Assembly: GCF_000348945.1 (NCBI RefSeq)
Contig: NZ_AOCK01000013.1
Location: forward strand, 96,711 to 160,710
Origin: Paeniglutamicibacter gangotriensis Lz1y
GTDB lineage: Bacteria > Actinomycetota > Actinomycetes > Actinomycetales > Micrococcaceae
DNA length: 64,000 bases
Direction: 5' to 3'
Part shown: positions 25,333 to 33,832 of the stretch, piece after piece
Layout: each line of letters starts with the position of its first letter
Position numbering within the stretch: the first letter of the stretch is position 1
Translations under genes and position numbers: made by a program
Notes under the pieces: model-generated
Seen by the model: only the letters and a program-made list of their open reading frames with translations
What the model was told of the DNA's origin: nothing
Database searches by the model: none

Positions 25333-26604
25333 ATGACATCAACAGGATTAGGTCTCGCCGCCGTCAATGATGCAGCGAAGGCCGTCGCCCTGCGCAGGAT
25401 GAAACGCCTGGCCACGTCCCTGCTGGTGCTCTTTGCCGCGATCTTTGCCGTGGCTTTCGCCCTGCAACACAGCTACCCGTGGTTGGAGTATGTGAGGGCC
25501 GCGGCCGAGGGTGGCATGGTCGGGGCCCTGGCCGATTGGTTCGCCGTCACGGCCTTGTTCAAGCACCCCATGGGGCTGAAGATCCCGCACACGGCGATCA
25601 TCCCGCGCAAGAAGGACCAGATCGGCGAAAGCCTGGGCCAGTTCGTCCAAGAAAACTTCCTGTCCGGGGACGTCGTGGACACCAAACTGCGCGAACTCGA
25701 TGTCTCCCGTGGCGTCGGCACGTGGCTGGCCAAGGAAGCATCCGCTACTCGTGTGGTCCAAGAAGTGTCGACGGTTGCCCGGGCGGTGTTGGAGGTCTTG
25801 GACGACCGGGACATCTTGGCCCTGTTGGAATCCTTGGCGAAAAAACACATGTTGGCTCCAGAATGGTCATCGACGTTGGGTCGGATCATGCACCGCGTGG
25901 TGATCGATGGGCATCACAAACCCGCAGTGGATCTGTTGGCCGAACGTGCAGGTCAGTGGGTGGACGCCAACCGGCAGATGATCGTGTCCCTGGTCGCTGA
26001 ACGCTCGCCCTCGTGGGTTCCCGCGGTGGTCGACACGCTGCTGGGCGAAAAGCTGCATCGCGAAATGCAGAAGTTTGTTCGGGCGGTGCGGGAAAACCCG
26101 CACCATTCAATGCGGCTGAGCATCGATGTGTGGCTGGAAAAGTTCGCCACCGACATGCAATCGGACGAGGAAATGATTGCCAAGGTCGAGGCCTTGAAGC
26201 ATTCGTTGCTTGGCGATGCACAGTTGCGGGACCTGGCCGCGACCAGCTGGTCCTCGATCAAGGCCGCCCTCATCGATGCTATGGAAAACCCGGAATCGGA
26301 ACTGCGCAAGTCGATGATTGCTGCGATCATCGAGCTCGGTGGACGGCTTCGCGACGACGTTCAACTCGCATCGAAGGTCAACGGGTGGGTATCAACTGCG
26401 GTTCGCTACGTCGTGGAAAACTATCGTGGCCAGATCACCTCGTTGATCACCGACACCGTGGCGCGCTGGGACGGCAAGGAAACCAGCGAGAAGATCGAGT
26501 TGCAGGTCGGCCGGGACCTGCAGTTCATTCGCATTAATGGAACGGTCGTGGGGTCGCTGGCTGGACTGGTGATTTTCACGGTGGCCAACGCCCTGCTGCG
26601 TTAG
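25333..26604 (+). CDS. DUF445 family membrane protein
   Basis: 423 residues. A hydrophobic segment near residues 30-52 (LVLFAAIFAVAFAL) is followed by the family hallmark AAAEGGMVGALADWFAVTALFKHPMGLKIPHTAIIP, and a C-terminal TM ends VGSLAGLVIFTVANALL. The 330-residue region between is mostly helical and amphipathic. DUF445 (YjiN/YheB) proteins have no settled function. The ATG at 25333 has AGGGAG 9 nt upstream. Its TAG overlaps the convergent TAA of the next gene (TTAG at 26601-26604). Confidence 0.9.
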   Translation: MTSTGLGLAAVNDAAKAVALRRMKRLATSLLVLFAAIFAVAFALQHSYPWLEYVRAAAEGGMVGALADWFAVTALFKHPMGLKIPHTAIIPRKKDQIGESLGQFVQENFLSGDVVDTKLRELDVSRGVGTWLAKEASATRVVQEVSTVARAVLEVLDDRDILALLESLAKKHMLAPEWSSTLGRIMHRVVIDGHHKPAVDLLAERAGQWVDANRQMIVSLVAERSPSWVPAVVDTLLGEKLHREMQKFVRAVRENPHHSMRLSIDVWLEKFATDMQSDEEMIAKVEALKHSLLGDAQLRDLAATSWSSIKAALIDAMENPESELRKSMIAAIIELGGRLRDDVQLASKVNGWVSTAVRYVVENYRGQITSLITDTVARWDGKETSEKIELQVGRDLQFIRINGTVVGSLAGLVIFTVANALLR

Positions 26605-27422
26605 TGCTCCGCGCCGGATTCTAGGACTGTCCCACGCCGGAGCCGTTCGGCTTCGATACCGGCTTCGACCTCCGCCATGGCTTCTTTGCGCTCTCCCTCG
26701 CTGACCAGCTGCCCGGGGATGGTGGTGGGCAGGGTTCCAAAGGCCAGTGAAGCTGCCTCGATGACCTTCTTACCCAGGAAACGGTTGCCGAATCCCCCGA
26801 CTGCCGCACCGATGCCGAAGGGCACCATCCGCCCGAGCATCGAGGCGCCTTGGGTGGCGAACATCTTTTTCAGGAACGTCCGTTGCATGGTGCCTTGCAG
26901 CGTCGCCCACAGGCTGGAGGGCTTGTTGCTCCCGAACATTGCTGCCCAGCCCTTGACAGGTCCTGTACCGCGACCTGCGGCCTGGTGTGTCAGCGCGGAA
27001 ATCATCGAGCTTCCCTCGTCACCCAGCAGGATCGCCATGACTAGGATCCGGGCCTTGTCCGGGTCCTCGGTGGTGATTCCGTGGAGTTCCGCCAGCGACT
27101 GGGCGTAGAGGGCACTGGCTTCCAGAAAGCCAACAGTTGCCGCCGCCGAGAACCCCAGGGCAGCCACGGTGCCGACGCCGGGAATGGCAGCCGTGGCACC
27201 GACTGCAGCACCGGATCCGGTAATCGTGAGCAGGTAGTCGCGCTCGACCATCTTGGCCAGTTCCGCTGCGGTGCGCTCCGGCTGCTTGCGGCGCATGCGC
27301 CGCAAATAAGCCAAGACCAGGGGCCGCTGCACACTGACTGCCTTCATCAGGGCGCTCTGCACCCCCGGCTTGGGTTTGCCGTCCGGACCAATGACACTGG
27401 AAGTAATCGGGTTCTTTTTCAT
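26601..27422 (-). CDS. conserved hypothetical protein with Gly/Ala hydrophobic segments
   Basis: 273 residues. A basic N-terminus (YLRRMRRKQPERTAAELAKMVERDYL) precedes Gly/Ala-rich hydrophobic stretches, TGSGAAVGATAAIPGVGTVAALGFSAAA and later FGIGAAVGGFGNRFLGKKVIEAA, that resemble those of EcsC-like and glycine-zipper membrane-associated proteins. No catalytic motif is visible. Probably membrane-associated. The gene is alone on its strand, convergent with DUF445 with overlapping stops. Confidence 0.65.
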   Translation of the reverse strand: MKKNPITSSVIGPDGKPKPGVQSALMKAVSVQRPLVLAYLRRMRRKQPERTAAELAKMVERDYLLTITGSGAAVGATAAIPGVGTVAALGFSAAATVGFLEASALYAQSLAELHGITTEDPDKARILVMAILLGDEGSSMISALTHQAAGRGTGPVKGWAAMFGSNKPSSLWATLQGTMQRTFLKKMFATQGASMLGRMVPFGIGAAVGGFGNRFLGKKVIEAASLAFGTLPTTIPGQLVSEGERKEAMAEVEAGIEAERLRRGTVLESGAEH

Positions 27423-27616
27423 CCTGTTCCCACTCTATGGGCACCGACCCCGTCGTTGTAAACATATTTTCGCTGGGCATAAGCACACAATGATCTTGCG
27501 GGATCGACGATTCGTTTCCACGGCTATCAAACCCTTTCAAAGCACAGGTTTCCGGCTATCCTAAAACTACTGGCAGAAACCACCAAGATCGTCCGTTCTC
27601 AAGAAGTGGGCTCATC

Positions 27617-27994
27617 ATGAATTTCGCAGAAACGCTTTGGTCGTTGATCGTCATTTTTCTGTATTTGTCATACCTCGTGGTGATGTTCCAGATCGTCGCC
27701 GATCTTTTCCGAGATTCCGAACTCGGCGGCGGACTGAAGGCCCTGTGGATCTTGCTGCTCATCGTTGTTCCCGTGTTGAGCGCACTCGTGTATCTGGTGC
27801 TGCGAGGCCGCGGAATGGCATTGCGCCAGGAGGCACGTGCCCAGGAAGCCGTGACCAGCACCGAGGACTACCTTCGTTCCGTGGCCGGAGCGCCCGGGCC
27901 TGCGCGTCAGATATCCGAGGCCAAGGAGCTGCTGGATTCCGGAACGATTACCGAGGCCGAATTTTCTATGCTTAAGGCCAAGGCCCTGGCATAA
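27617..27994 (+). CDS. small PLDc_N-SHOCT membrane protein
   Basis: 125 residues. Two TM segments (about 8-30 and 42-62) form the PLDc_N-type hairpin, with LKALWILLLIVVPVLSALVYLVLRGRGMA as the typical second helix. After a charged linker, the last 30 residues ISEAKELLDSGTITEAEFSMLKAKAL are a SHOCT motif, the short oligomerisation/membrane-proximal helix pair found at protein C-termini. Function unknown. A strong terminator overlaps its stop codon. Confidence 0.85.
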   Translation: MNFAETLWSLIVIFLYLSYLVVMFQIVADLFRDSELGGGLKALWILLLIVVPVLSALVYLVLRGRGMALRQEARAQEAVTSTEDYLRSVAGAPGPARQISEAKELLDSGTITEAEFSMLKAKALA

Positions 27995-28030
27995 CGCCGA
28001 TGCCCCTCAAAACTGGGGGCATCGGCGTTA
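27992..28030 (+). terminator. terminator after the SHOCT gene
   Basis: A perfect 15-bp stem (TAACGCCGATGCCCC and its complement) with a 9-nt loop starts at the TAA stop codon. It is convergent with the DUF2871 gene and may serve both. Confidence 0.8.
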
Positions 28031-28043
28031 TCGCCTGCCTCGT

Positions 28044-28502
28044 TTAGCGGTCGGCGAGCGCGGGTGCCGAGGTTCCGGCGGCGTCAACCTTTTTCAGTGC
28101 GGCACGCAGTGCCACGAAAAGCACGATCACTGCGGCGGTCAGGGAGATATGTCCCATTCCGGCGATTCCGGCGAAGGCCGCGGAGCTCGCATCGTTGCCC
28201 AACACCACTAGGGTGCCCTTGACGAGCATCATTCCTCCGGTTACAGCGACGCCGAGAGTCCAGAGCCAGTAAAACCAGCTGAAGGTGCGCGGTGCAGCGG
28301 ACGAGATGGCAAAGAGTTTCTCGAGTGCCAACACGATGAGCAGGAACACGAATCCGAGCACCAGCAGGTGGGTGTGGACCAGCGGCAGTTGGGAAGCGGA
28401 CCGATCAATGAAGTCGTTGGCTTTCGTCAGCTCGCGGTAGTAAAGGCCCGAGAGTACCCCGGTAACTCCAAAGGCAAAGGCGGTGTACATCAAGCGCATC
28501 AT
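28044..28502 (-). CDS. DUF2871 family membrane protein
   Basis: About 152 residues with four TM segments. The start MMRLMYTAFAFGVTGVLSGLYYRELTKAND and the LVHTHLLVLGFVFLLIVLALEKLF helix, with its conserved His pair, match DUF2871. The His residues in helix two could bind haem or metal, as in cytochrome-like DoxX/COX relatives, but this is inference. The ATG at 28502 has AAGGA 10 nt upstream; the longer frame to 28625 is not preferred. Confidence 0.82.
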   Translation of the reverse strand: MMRLMYTAFAFGVTGVLSGLYYRELTKANDFIDRSASQLPLVHTHLLVLGFVFLLIVLALEKLFAISSAAPRTFSWFYWLWTLGVAVTGGMMLVKGTLVVLGNDASSAAFAGIAGMGHISLTAAVIVLFVALRAALKKVDAAGTSAPALADR

Positions 28503-28660
28503 GGCGTTGTGGTTCCTTTCGGCGGTGCCCGAGCGAGTGATGGTTATCTTGGCAGGGCCCTCGGGCACTGGACCTTGCCTCGTCCTACCAACAACATTGC
28601 CCGGTTCCGCTCCCCGGCGAATCAACCATCCGGTTGATTAGGCGCGGATACCCACGGAAA

Positions 28661-29299
28661 TCACCTGGCGGGTGTTGGCGGCAGGTAGTGCTTGAGGAAG
28701 CTGCGTACATCGCGGTGCTCATCCGCACCAAACCCGTGCCCCATGCTTGGGTAGGTACGCACCGTCAATGCGGTGTTTTCCGCAAGCCATTGCTCCGTGT
28801 GCGAGATAGCGTCCGAGTTGATCACCACGTCCTGCGGGTCCCGACCCCAGAAAAACGGGACCGCCGCCCCAGGGGCGGGGGCCACGTCCGTGAGATTCAA
28901 CAGCTCGTTGGAGAGCACAAAGCCACTAAGCCCCACGACGCTCCGGTAGGTCCCGGGGCGCAACCGGTGCAAGGTAGTAGCCATGGCCATCCCCTGGGAA
29001 TGGCCCAACACGCTGATCGAGCGATAGCCCCGGGCATGGCGGTCCTGCCAATCGAGGACCTGCTGGGCGGCGGCAACCACCTGGGCGAAGTCGTTGGTCA
29101 AGAAGTAGTCGAGCAGGAACCAGCCGCGATCCCCTCCCACCTCCATGGGCCCGCGCAACGCGACCCCCGTGGCGTGTTCCGGAAGCTCCTCGAACCAGCC
29201 GGTCATCCGTTCGGGGTTAGAGCCGTAACCGTGCAGCATCATGACCAGGTCGGTGCCGCGGCGCTGGCCCTCGGGCCGGGAGTAGATTCCCTCATCCAT
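28661..29299 (-). CDS. alpha/beta hydrolase (carboxylesterase/phospholipase family)
   Basis: 212 residues with the compact alpha/beta fold of the dienelactone hydrolase/carboxylesterase 2 type. Seen: the oxyanion region MMLHGYGSNPERM, the nucleophile elbow VLGHSQGMAMATTL with catalytic Ser near residue 100, an Asp in FFWGRDPQDVVI and the catalytic His in SMGHGFGADEH. Substrate unknown. Divergent from the PLP-enzyme gene. Confidence 0.88.
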   Translation of the reverse strand: MDEGIYSRPEGQRRGTDLVMMLHGYGSNPERMTGWFEELPEHATGVALRGPMEVGGDRGWFLLDYFLTNDFAQVVAAAQQVLDWQDRHARGYRSISVLGHSQGMAMATTLHRLRPGTYRSVVGLSGFVLSNELLNLTDVAPAPGAAVPFFWGRDPQDVVINSDAISHTEQWLAENTALTVRTYPSMGHGFGADEHRDVRSFLKHYLPPTPAR

Positions 29300-29421
29300 C
29301 CATCTACCGTAATGGGTCGCACTGGCTAACACGGAGCTTTGCGTGAGCGGTGTTGTAGATTGATGCCAACCGGGAGTGGCGCACCTCACTCCGCCCGTTG
29401 TTGCCGTGCCCCAGGAGCCCC

Positions 29422-30651
29422 GTGCCGACCACAGATAATGCCCCACCCACCAGCCCTCGCGATGCCGGAGAACGTTTCGCCGCCTATGAGCGCGCACTGG
29501 AACAGGCGGGAATGGACTCCCGGCCCGTGGGCATCCTCGATCTGGATGACTTTGATGCCAACGCCGCGGACCTCCGGAGGCGAGCCGAGCCCAAACCGAT
29601 CAGGGTGGCGTCCAAGTCGCTGCGTATACGCTCGGCGGTGCAACGCGCCTTGCAGCTGCCCGGGTTTGCCGGGGTGCTGGCCTTCAGTCTGCCGGAGGCC
29701 ATCTGGCTTGCCGAGTCAGGGATCCAGGACGTGGTCATGGGTTACCCGTGCACCGACCCCGTGGCGTTGCGGGCGCTGGCCGGCCATGAGCAGGCCCGCG
29801 AGCAGGTCACCTTGATGGTTGATGACACCGCCCAGCTTGATGCCCTGGCGGCCGCGGCCCCCGGTCATCCGCCGCTGCAGATTGCCGTGGAGCTGGACGC
29901 AGCCTACCGACCCATGTGCGGGGTGGGCATCGGGGCGGCGCGCTCCCCGCTGCGCACCGCGGCGCAGATTGCTGCCCTCGGGGCGGCAATTGTGCACCGA
30001 CCCAACCTCTCGCTGGTCGGCATGATGGCTTACGAGGGTCAGATCGCCGGTGTGCCGAACGCGGGTCCGGGCCTGCGCGGGGCAGTGGTCCGGGCCATGC
30101 AGCGGGCCTCTGCGGCGGACATCGCCGAGCGCCGGGCCCTTGCCGTTGAGGCGTTGGGCACCATGGCAGAGCTGCGCTTCGTCAACGGCGGAGGCACCGG
30201 ATCGCTGGAATCCACCGCGGCAGAGCCGGCCGTGACGGAGGTGGCCGCGGGCTCGGGCCTCATCGGCCCCGGACTCTTTGACGGATACCGAAAATTTATG
30301 CCGCGTCCCGCCCTGCATTTTGGTCTGCAAGTAGTGCGCCGGCCCGATCCGCGGACCGTCACGGTGCACGGTGGCGGCTGGATCGCCTCGGGACCGGCCG
30401 GAACGGATCGGCTACCGATCGTCGCCTGGCCACAGGGACTGAAGTACCGCGGCTCCGAAGGCCCCGGCGAGGTCCAGACACCACTTCTCGGAGCCGCCGC
30501 GGCGTCGATGCGACTGGGCGATACGGTCTACTTCCGCCATGCCAAGGCCGGAGAACCGGCCGAACACCTCAATGCGGTTGCCGTGTATTCCCGGGGAAGC
30601 ATTGTGGGGCAGTGGGCCACCTACCGCGGGGAAGGCAAGGCGTTCCTGTGA
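29422..30651 (+). CDS. PLP-dependent alanine-racemase-fold enzyme (D-threonine aldolase-like)
   Basis: About 409 residues. The N-terminal TIM barrel carries the PLP lysine in RVASKSLRIRS near residue 65, VGILDLDDFDANAADL before it, and a phosphate-binding FVNGGGTGSL near 255. The C-terminal beta domain includes FGLQVVRRPDPRTVTVHGGG and GDTVYFRHAKAGE with metal-binding His as in D-threonine aldolase/D-serine dehydratase. It may cleave or deaminate a D-amino acid. The GTG at 29422 has AGGAG 5 nt upstream. Its stop overlaps the start of the lactone oxidase gene (GTGA at 30648-30651), so the two are translationally coupled. Confidence 0.82.
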   Translation: MPTTDNAPPTSPRDAGERFAAYERALEQAGMDSRPVGILDLDDFDANAADLRRRAEPKPIRVASKSLRIRSAVQRALQLPGFAGVLAFSLPEAIWLAESGIQDVVMGYPCTDPVALRALAGHEQAREQVTLMVDDTAQLDALAAAAPGHPPLQIAVELDAAYRPMCGVGIGAARSPLRTAAQIAALGAAIVHRPNLSLVGMMAYEGQIAGVPNAGPGLRGAVVRAMQRASAADIAERRALAVEALGTMAELRFVNGGGTGSLESTAAEPAVTEVAAGSGLIGPGLFDGYRKFMPRPALHFGLQVVRRPDPRTVTVHGGGWIASGPAGTDRLPIVAWPQGLKYRGSEGPGEVQTPLLGAAAASMRLGDTVYFRHAKAGEPAEHLNAVAVYSRGSIVGQWATYRGEGKAFL

Positions 30652-32012
30652 CCCGGGGGCGCTTTCCGGGGCTGGATGGCACTGGGGTGTGGCGCAACTG
30701 GGCGGCCAGTGCTATTTCGCGGCCCGGGGCCACCGCAGCCCCGCGCAGCGAGGATGAGATCACCGCACGGCTGGTTGCCGCCAACGAGGCGGGAACGGGG
30801 TTGAAGGTCGTTGGTGGAGGGCATTCCTTCACGCCCCTGGCGGCCACCGATGGCATGCTGCTGAACCTGGACGGGTACACCGGGATCATCCACGTCGAGA
30901 CGGCCAGCCGCAGGGTGCGCTTCCGGGCCGGCACCCGGCTGCGCGATGTCGCGGCACTCTTGCAGCCCTATGGGTTGGCGCTGGCCAATATGGGGGACAT
31001 TGACCATCAGTCCTTGGCCGGAGCCATCAGTACCTCCACGCACGGGACCGGGCTGGGCTTGACGGGATTCTCCGGCATGGTCACCGCGCTGCGACTGGTG
31101 CTGCCCGACGGCACGGCCCGGGAGTGCTCCGCCGACTCGAACCCGGACTTGTTCCAGGCCGCACGGGTAGGTCTCGGCGCCCTGGGCGTGCTCACCGAGG
31201 TCACCATCCAATGCGTCCCGCGCTTCAAGCTGCGCGCCCTCGAGGCCCCCGAGTCTTTAGCCGGCATGCTCGAATCCTTTGTGGAACGTTGCGCTAGCAC
31301 CGACCACCTCGAGTTCTACTGGTTCCCGCACACCGAAGTGGCCCTGGCCAAGACCAATGTGCGGCTTGACGACTCCTCGCCTGCCCATCCGCTGCCGCTG
31401 CATGCTCGAATCATCGACGACGAGCTGCTGGGCAACGGGGCCTTCGGGCTGACGTGCCGCCTCGGATCCAGTTTCCCCGCGATGGTTCCGGGACTGAACC
31501 GTTTTGCCGCCGGGACGCTGGCCGCCAGGAGCTACACCGACCAGTCAGAACGAGTATTCACCGCCCCGCGCCGGGTCCGTTTCCGCGAGATGGAATACGC
31601 CATTCCCTTAGAAACACTGCCCGAGGCTTTCGCCGAGGTGCGCAAGTCGGTGGAGGCTTACCCACAGAAGATCTCTTTCCCTCTCGAGGTCCGCGCGGCA
31701 GCCGCCGATAACACCTGGCTGGGCACTGCGTCAGGCCGGGACACCGCATACATTGCCGTGCACCGTTACGCCCGAGAACCGGCAGGACCATTTTTGGCGG
31801 GCGTCGAGCAGGTTTTCAAGGGATTTGCCGGGCGCCCGCACTGGGGAAAGCTGCACACCCGGGACGCATCGTTCTTCGTTTCCGCCTACCCTCATTTCGC
31901 CGATTTTCTGGCCCAGCGCGCGGCCGCTGACCCACAGGGAACCATGCTCAACGAGCATCTGAGCCATATTTTGGGCGTCGGCCGAACGGAGCTCGATTCG
32001 CGCACAAGGTGA
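30648..32012 (+). CDS. FAD-dependent sugar lactone (D-arabinono-1,4-lactone-type) oxidase
   Basis: About 454 residues. An N-terminal FAD-binding-4 domain shows GLKVVGGGHSFTPLAATDGMLLNLD and GDIDHQSLAGAISTSTHGTGLG near residues 50-140, where the SxxGxxSTxxHG segment binds the flavin. The C-terminal ALO domain ends with FAGRPHWGKLHTRDA and YPHFADFLAQR. It belongs with D-arabinono-1,4-lactone/L-gulonolactone oxidases, which give ascorbate-like products; the true actinobacterial substrate is unknown. Start is a GTG overlapping the upstream TGA. Confidence 0.9.
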   Translation: MTRGRFPGLDGTGVWRNWAASAISRPGATAAPRSEDEITARLVAANEAGTGLKVVGGGHSFTPLAATDGMLLNLDGYTGIIHVETASRRVRFRAGTRLRDVAALLQPYGLALANMGDIDHQSLAGAISTSTHGTGLGLTGFSGMVTALRLVLPDGTARECSADSNPDLFQAARVGLGALGVLTEVTIQCVPRFKLRALEAPESLAGMLESFVERCASTDHLEFYWFPHTEVALAKTNVRLDDSSPAHPLPLHARIIDDELLGNGAFGLTCRLGSSFPAMVPGLNRFAAGTLAARSYTDQSERVFTAPRRVRFREMEYAIPLETLPEAFAEVRKSVEAYPQKISFPLEVRAAAADNTWLGTASGRDTAYIAVHRYAREPAGPFLAGVEQVFKGFAGRPHWGKLHTRDASFFVSAYPHFADFLAQRAAADPQGTMLNEHLSHILGVGRTELDSRTR

Positions 32013-32021
32013 GCCGCGTCG

Positions 32022-32027
32022 CATACT
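32022..32027 (+). promoter_or_regulatory. -10-like box (CATACT) of the Lrp/AsnC gene, leaderless
   Basis: CATACT, one base from TATACT, ends 7 nt before the ATG at 32035. Weak on its own, but the spacing repeats that of other genes here. Confidence 0.35.
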
Positions 32028-32034
32028 GGGGCGC

Positions 32035-32610
32035 ATGAGAATCGATTCGTTGGACGTGTCGCTGATCGAGCTTTTCACCGACTTTCCGGGCATCGGGGTC
32101 ATGGAATGCTCCAAGCGACTGGGCGTGGCCCGTGGAACCGTGCAGAACCGGCTGAACCGGCTGCACGAATCCGGGGTGATCACCCGCATCGCCCCGCACA
32201 TTGACGCCACGGCCATGGGCTACCCGGTCACGGCGTTCTGCTCACTGCAGATCCAACAGAACCTCGGCCAGGACGGCATGGCCGAGAAGCTGGCTCAGAT
32301 TCCCGAAGTCCTCGAGCTGCATACGGTCTCGGGCTCCAGCGACTTCCTGGTGAAGATCGTGGCCACTTCCACCGCCGACCTACAACGGGTGCTCGATGCG
32401 ATTTCCTCCACCGAGGGAATGGGCCGCTCGTCGTCCTCGATCGTGCTTGCCACGCATTTCGAGAACCGCATCATTCCGCTGGCTCGCGAGGCGGCACTGC
32501 TGAACCCCGAGACCCCGCCGGAGCACGTCGCGGCGTCCCGAAGCGCCGCCGCCCGCAATGGCGGTAGGCTGATTCCGGCTCGAAAAAATACTGGACACAA
32601 TGTTCAGTGA
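32035..32610 (+). CDS. Lrp/AsnC family transcriptional regulator
   Basis: 191 residues. The N-terminal winged helix-turn-helix reads GVMECSKRLGVARGTVQNRLNRLHESGVI at residues 20-48, and the RAM ligand domain follows from about residue 60 (ATAMGYPVTAFCSLQI ... VLELHTVSGSSDFLVKIVATS). Length and layout are normal. The nearest downstream genes encode an aminotransferase and amino acid permease preceded by an inverted repeat, so it likely responds to an amino acid and controls them; that is inference from position. Confidence 0.92.
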   Translation: MRIDSLDVSLIELFTDFPGIGVMECSKRLGVARGTVQNRLNRLHESGVITRIAPHIDATAMGYPVTAFCSLQIQQNLGQDGMAEKLAQIPEVLELHTVSGSSDFLVKIVATSTADLQRVLDAISSTEGMGRSSSSIVLATHFENRIIPLAREAALLNPETPPEHVAASRSAAARNGGRLIPARKNTGHNVQ

Positions 32611-32752
32611 TTCACCTCACGCGCTGAACTTTCTGTACATCCTGCGTGGTGTTTCACGCCGCGGTTGACCCGTATGCGACGACTTTCATAGCTTATGTGA
32701 GTCGCATCACTCAAAGGCGTGCGAGCAGCTATTTTCACGGAGGCACCCCACC
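32611..32752 (+). promoter_or_regulatory. promoter and operator-like region of the aminotransferase-permease operon
   Basis: TTGACC at 32665-32670 and TAGCTT at 32689-32694 (18-nt spacing) form a promoter. ATGCGAC (32674-32680) and its complement GTCGCAT (32701-32707) flank the -10 box, 20 nt apart, a layout suited to a dimeric repressor such as the adjacent Lrp/AsnC protein. A GGAGG Shine-Dalgarno sequence (32739-32743) precedes the ATG at 32753 by 9 nt. Confidence 0.6.
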
Positions 32753-33832
32753 ATGAGCATTGTCCAGCGCAGTTCCCTGCAAGCGATCCCCGCTTACAAG
32801 CAGGGCGCAACACCGGGAACCGATGAGAAGGCGTTCAAGCTTTCCTCCAACGAAAACCCCTTCCCGCCGCTGGCCTCGGTCACCGCCGGAATTGCCGCCG
32901 AGCTGGGCACCATCAACCAATACCCCAACGCCGCGGCCCCCGAACTGGTGGGCGTACTGGCCGAACGCTTGGGCGTAGAGCCGGAGACCATCGCCTTGGG
33001 CGCAGGCTCGGTGGAGGTCGCAGGGCAGCTGATCCACGCCACCACCAACCCGGGCGACGAAGTGCTCTTCGCTTGGCGCTCCTTCGAGGCCTACCCGATC
33101 CTCACCCACGTGGCCGGGGCAACCCCGGTTATGGTCCCGCTGGACTCCGCCGGCGCCCACGACCTAGAGGCCATGGCCGAGGCCATCACCGAGCGCACCT
33201 CGCTGGTCTTCATCTGCAATCCCAATAACCCCACGGGCACCATCGTTGACACCGCCGCGGTGGACGCATTCATGGCCAGGGTCCCGGCCCACGTACTGGT
33301 GGTCATCGACGAGGCGTACCTGCACTTCAATACCTCCGCTGACACCGCCATCGGCATGGACTTCTTCCGCCGCTACCCCAACATCGCGGTGCTGCACACC
33401 TTCTCCAAGGCCTACGGTCTGGCCGGGATGCGCATCGGCTACGCCGTCGCTCCAGCCGCGGTCGCCGCCAACCTGCGCAAGACCGCCGTCCCCTTCGGTG
33501 TCAGCGCGCTGGCCCAGCGTGCCGCACTGCTCTCCCTGGAACACGAGGCCGAGCTCCAGACGCGCATCGATGAGTTGGTGGCAGCCCGCGAAGCCCTGCT
33601 GGGCACGCTGCGCGCCAACGGCATCGCAACCACCGAGTCCCAGGCCAACTTCATCTGGCTTTCAACCGGAGAGGACACCATGCGGGTCGATGCCGCCCTG
33701 CGTGAGGCCGGCATCTGGGCGCGCCCTTTCCCCGGGGACGGGATCCGCGTCTCCATCGGCTCCGCCGAGGCCAACGCGATTATTGCCGCGACGCTCACCT
33801 CCGTCTTGGCGGAAGCACCCGCGCATGTCTAA
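32753..33832 (+). CDS. class I/II PLP aminotransferase (HisC/Pat family)
   Basis: 359 residues of the histidinol-phosphate/aromatic aminotransferase family. Motifs: KLSSNENPFPP at residues 26-36, FICNPNNPTGT near residue 143, VVIDEAYLHF near 182, and the PLP-lysine in HTFSKAYGLAGMRIGYA near 215. C-terminal RPFPGDGIRVSIGS contains the substrate-carboxylate Arg. It lies outside any his operon and beside an amino acid permease and Lrp regulator, so the aromatic aminotransferase (Pat) role is more likely than HisC. The 3' end overlaps or abuts the permease gene. Confidence 0.88.
   Translation: MSIVQRSSLQAIPAYKQGATPGTDEKAFKLSSNENPFPPLASVTAGIAAELGTINQYPNAAAPELVGVLAERLGVEPETIALGAGSVEVAGQLIHATTNPGDEVLFAWRSFEAYPILTHVAGATPVMVPLDSAGAHDLEAMAEAITERTSLVFICNPNNPTGTIVDTAAVDAFMARVPAHVLVVIDEAYLHFNTSADTAIGMDFFRRYPNIAVLHTFSKAYGLAGMRIGYAVAPAAVAANLRKTAVPFGVSALAQRAALLSLEHEAELQTRIDELVAAREALLGTLRANGIATTESQANFIWLSTGEDTMRVDAALREAGIWARPFPGDGIRVSIGSAEANAIIAATLTSVLAEAPAHV

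Noticed and set aside
32865..33240. Internal alternative frames in the aminotransferase gene
   Set aside because: Shadows of the aminotransferase; the in-frame gene has full family motifs.
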